From positions 1-64,000 of the forward strand of contig NZ_SSOA01000014.1 in the NCBI RefSeq assembly GCF_004801395.1: DNA of 64,000 bases. The letters are read 5' to 3'. The notes under the pieces were generated by a model. It ran no database searches and was not told where the DNA came from. It saw only the letters and a list, made by a program, of their open reading frames with translations. Below, piece by piece: positions 63,207 to 64,000 of the stretch (positions are counted from its first letter, which is position 1; each line of letters opens with the position of its first letter). This DNA is from Gillisella terrae (GTDB lineage Bacteria > Pseudomonadota > Alphaproteobacteria > Rhizobiales > Rhizobiaceae). A program made the position numbers and the translations under genes.

Positions 63207-63238
63207 ATAAAAAAGCGGCTGGAGTTGCCCCCAGCCGC
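63207..63238 (-). terminator. Terminator of the LysM/5'-nucleotidase gene
   Basis: On the minus strand the stem 'gcggctgg' / 'ccagccgc' (63215-63238) is followed by six T. Confidence 0.85.
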
Positions 63239-63260
63239 AGCTTTAAAACGGTAAGAACCC

Positions 63261-63308
63261 TTATTTGGCAGGCCCCTTATTTAGCAGGCCCCTTATTTCG
63301 CAGGCAAT
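63261..63308 (-). repeat. Three 16-nt tandem units at a gene's 3' end
   Basis: Units 'ttatttggcaggcccc', 'ttatttagcaggcccc' and 'ttatttcgcaggcaat' follow one another at 63261, 63277 and 63293. Read on the minus strand, each holds CCTGC-N-AAATAA, the last codons and stop of the LysM gene. The end of the gene has thus been duplicated twice beyond its stop. Confidence 0.85.
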
Positions 63309-64000
63309 GTCAGCTGTTCGCCAATTTCAATGTGGTTGGGGTGGCGCAATTTGTTGGCGGCGGAAATTTTTGTCCAGGCTTCACCATCGCCATAGACGCG
63401 CTCGGCAATCTTCCAAAGGCTATCGCCTTTGACAACGGTATAGGCTGCGGTTTTCGTTTCTGGTGCCGCTGGTGCCGCTGGTGCCGCGGCAGTTGGCGCT
63501 GAGGCAGCCGGGGCAGGTGTCGCCGGTGCTGTCGCGGTTGCGGCGGCTGCCGTTTTCGGCTGGGCTGCCGGTGCTACATAATCTTTCGGAGTGACTTCCG
63601 TGATGCGATTGCTTGCCACAGGCGTATAGGGGCTATGTTTGCCCAGATAATCTGCGGTTACGGTTTCGAGGCTTGGGCCAAAGTCATAGGCATTCTGGCC
63701 CTTGGTTGCGAAAATCTTATAACCGTCGCCGCCGGAGCGCATATAGTTGTTGGTGACCACGCCATAGACTTTTTCGAGATCAAGCGCGGTGTAGCCGTCG
63801 CCATCTTTCACCTCAACCGAGGTGATGCGGCTGCCAACCGGCTTGGAGCGATCAAAAGAATATTTCATCCCGGCAACTTGCGCAAAGCGCCCGGCACCAT
63901 CATCAATCTGGCTCACACCATTTTCCAGCGAGGCCAGCAGATCGCTGCCTTTGAGCTGGAAGGTGGCAACCGAATTCTGGAACGGCAGAACGGTGAGCAC
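63293..64000 (-). CDS. 5'-nucleotidase C-terminal domain with LysM tail (5' end outside window)
   Basis: The visible 235 codons are the C-terminal part of a bifunctional UDP-sugar hydrolase/5'-nucleotidase-like protein. The segment FQLKGSDLLASLENGVSQ and VVTNNYMRSGGDGYKIF belong to the 5'-nucleotidase C-terminal domain. Then comes an Ala/Pro-rich linker of about 50 residues and a LysM module (YTVVKGDSLWKIAERVYGDG to EIGEQLTLPAK), which binds peptidoglycan. The metallophosphatase half and the true start lie beyond 64000. Probably periplasmic and wall-attached. The gene ends in a small tandem repeat and a terminator. Confidence 0.88.
   Translation of the reverse strand: MLTVLPFQNSVATFQLKGSDLLASLENGVSQIDDGAGRFAQVAGMKYSFDRSKPVGSRITSVEVKDGDGYTALDLEKVYGVVTNNYMRSGGDGYKIFATKGQNAYDFGPSLETVTADYLGKHSPYTPVASNRITEVTPKDYVAPAAQPKTAAAATATAPATPAPAASAPTAAAPAAPAAPETKTAAYTVVKGDSLWKIAERVYGDGEAWTKISAANKLRHPNHIEIGEQLTLPAK

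Overview
The window looks like a chromosomal segment of an alphaproteobacterium of the Rhizobiaceae (Agrobacterium/Allorhizobium/Rhizobium group). The reasons are a six-gene glgP-glgB-glgC-glgA-pgm-glgX block, a heterotetrameric sarcosine oxidase cluster (soxBDAG), a CpdR-type receiver, an aa3-oxidase subunit IV peptide, DUF459, NfeD/SPFH, and the order cpdR / N-formylglutamate amidohydrolase / inositol-monophosphatase-like phosphatase / lysophospholipase-like hydrolase / hsp20. No transposase, integrase, phage gene, plasmid replication gene or CRISPR array was seen. The assignment rests on gene content and protein motifs only.

Layout. 1-440: end of an rRNA operon (5S rRNA, cut by the window edge; tRNA-fMet; terminator), with a 21-nt copy of the tRNA 5' end exactly 100 nt upstream of the tRNA. 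0.7-8.1 kb: an unknown membrane protein, a zinc alcohol dehydrogenase, and soxBDAG on the minus strand. 8.5-13.2 kb: rpsU, a TPR lipoprotein, a small oxidase subunit, TRAP permeases dctQ/dctM, and a MaoC hydratase. 13.5-24.5 kb: glycogen operon, minus strand. 24.8-32.8 kb: a VWA/TadG-like protein, then a three-gene unit of DUF2126-transglutaminase, circularly permuted ATP-grasp/alpha-E and transglutaminase. This unit is a predicted amide-ligase/peptide-modification system of unknown product. 33-41 kb: manC, csbD, tRNA-Val, cpdR, the N-formylglutamate amidohydrolase/hisN-like genes, a lipase-like hydrolase, hsp20, threonine aldolase. 41.4-47.7 kb: gltB-gltD (ammonium assimilation). 47.7-56.3 kb: LysE exporter, DUF459, MltB-type transglycosylase, galU, beta-barrel protein, kpsF, nfeD/SPFH. 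56.5-58 kb: queC-queE under a preQ1-I riboswitch. 58-64 kb: esterase, chemoreceptor, hemH, and the 3' part of a LysM-tailed 5'-nucleotidase.

The main structure not explained by genes is a set of dispersed palindromic repeats. Family A is modular, about 106 bp, with TA at both ends; eight full, partial or degenerate copies were found. Family B is about 100 bp, with termini TAGAG(T/A)(T/C)TGT. They resemble the RIME/Bru-RS class of rhizobial mosaic elements. One family A copy lies in frame inside the LysE-family exporter gene and carries one extra base that keeps the frame open. Family B ends supply the stop codons of two convergent genes. Two intergenic regions carry minus-strand hairpin series ending in intrinsic terminators, which I read as small RNA genes. 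One lies between the N-formylglutamate amidohydrolase and hisN-like genes and could be of the MmgR/alpha-r8 type. hsp20 has an RpoH-like promoter and a ROSE-like thermosensor at its ribosome binding site.

Biologically the segment combines carbon storage (glycogen), one-carbon/methylamine catabolism (sarcosine), nitrogen assimilation (gltBD), envelope sugar-nucleotide supply (manC, galU, kpsF) and queuosine precursor synthesis.
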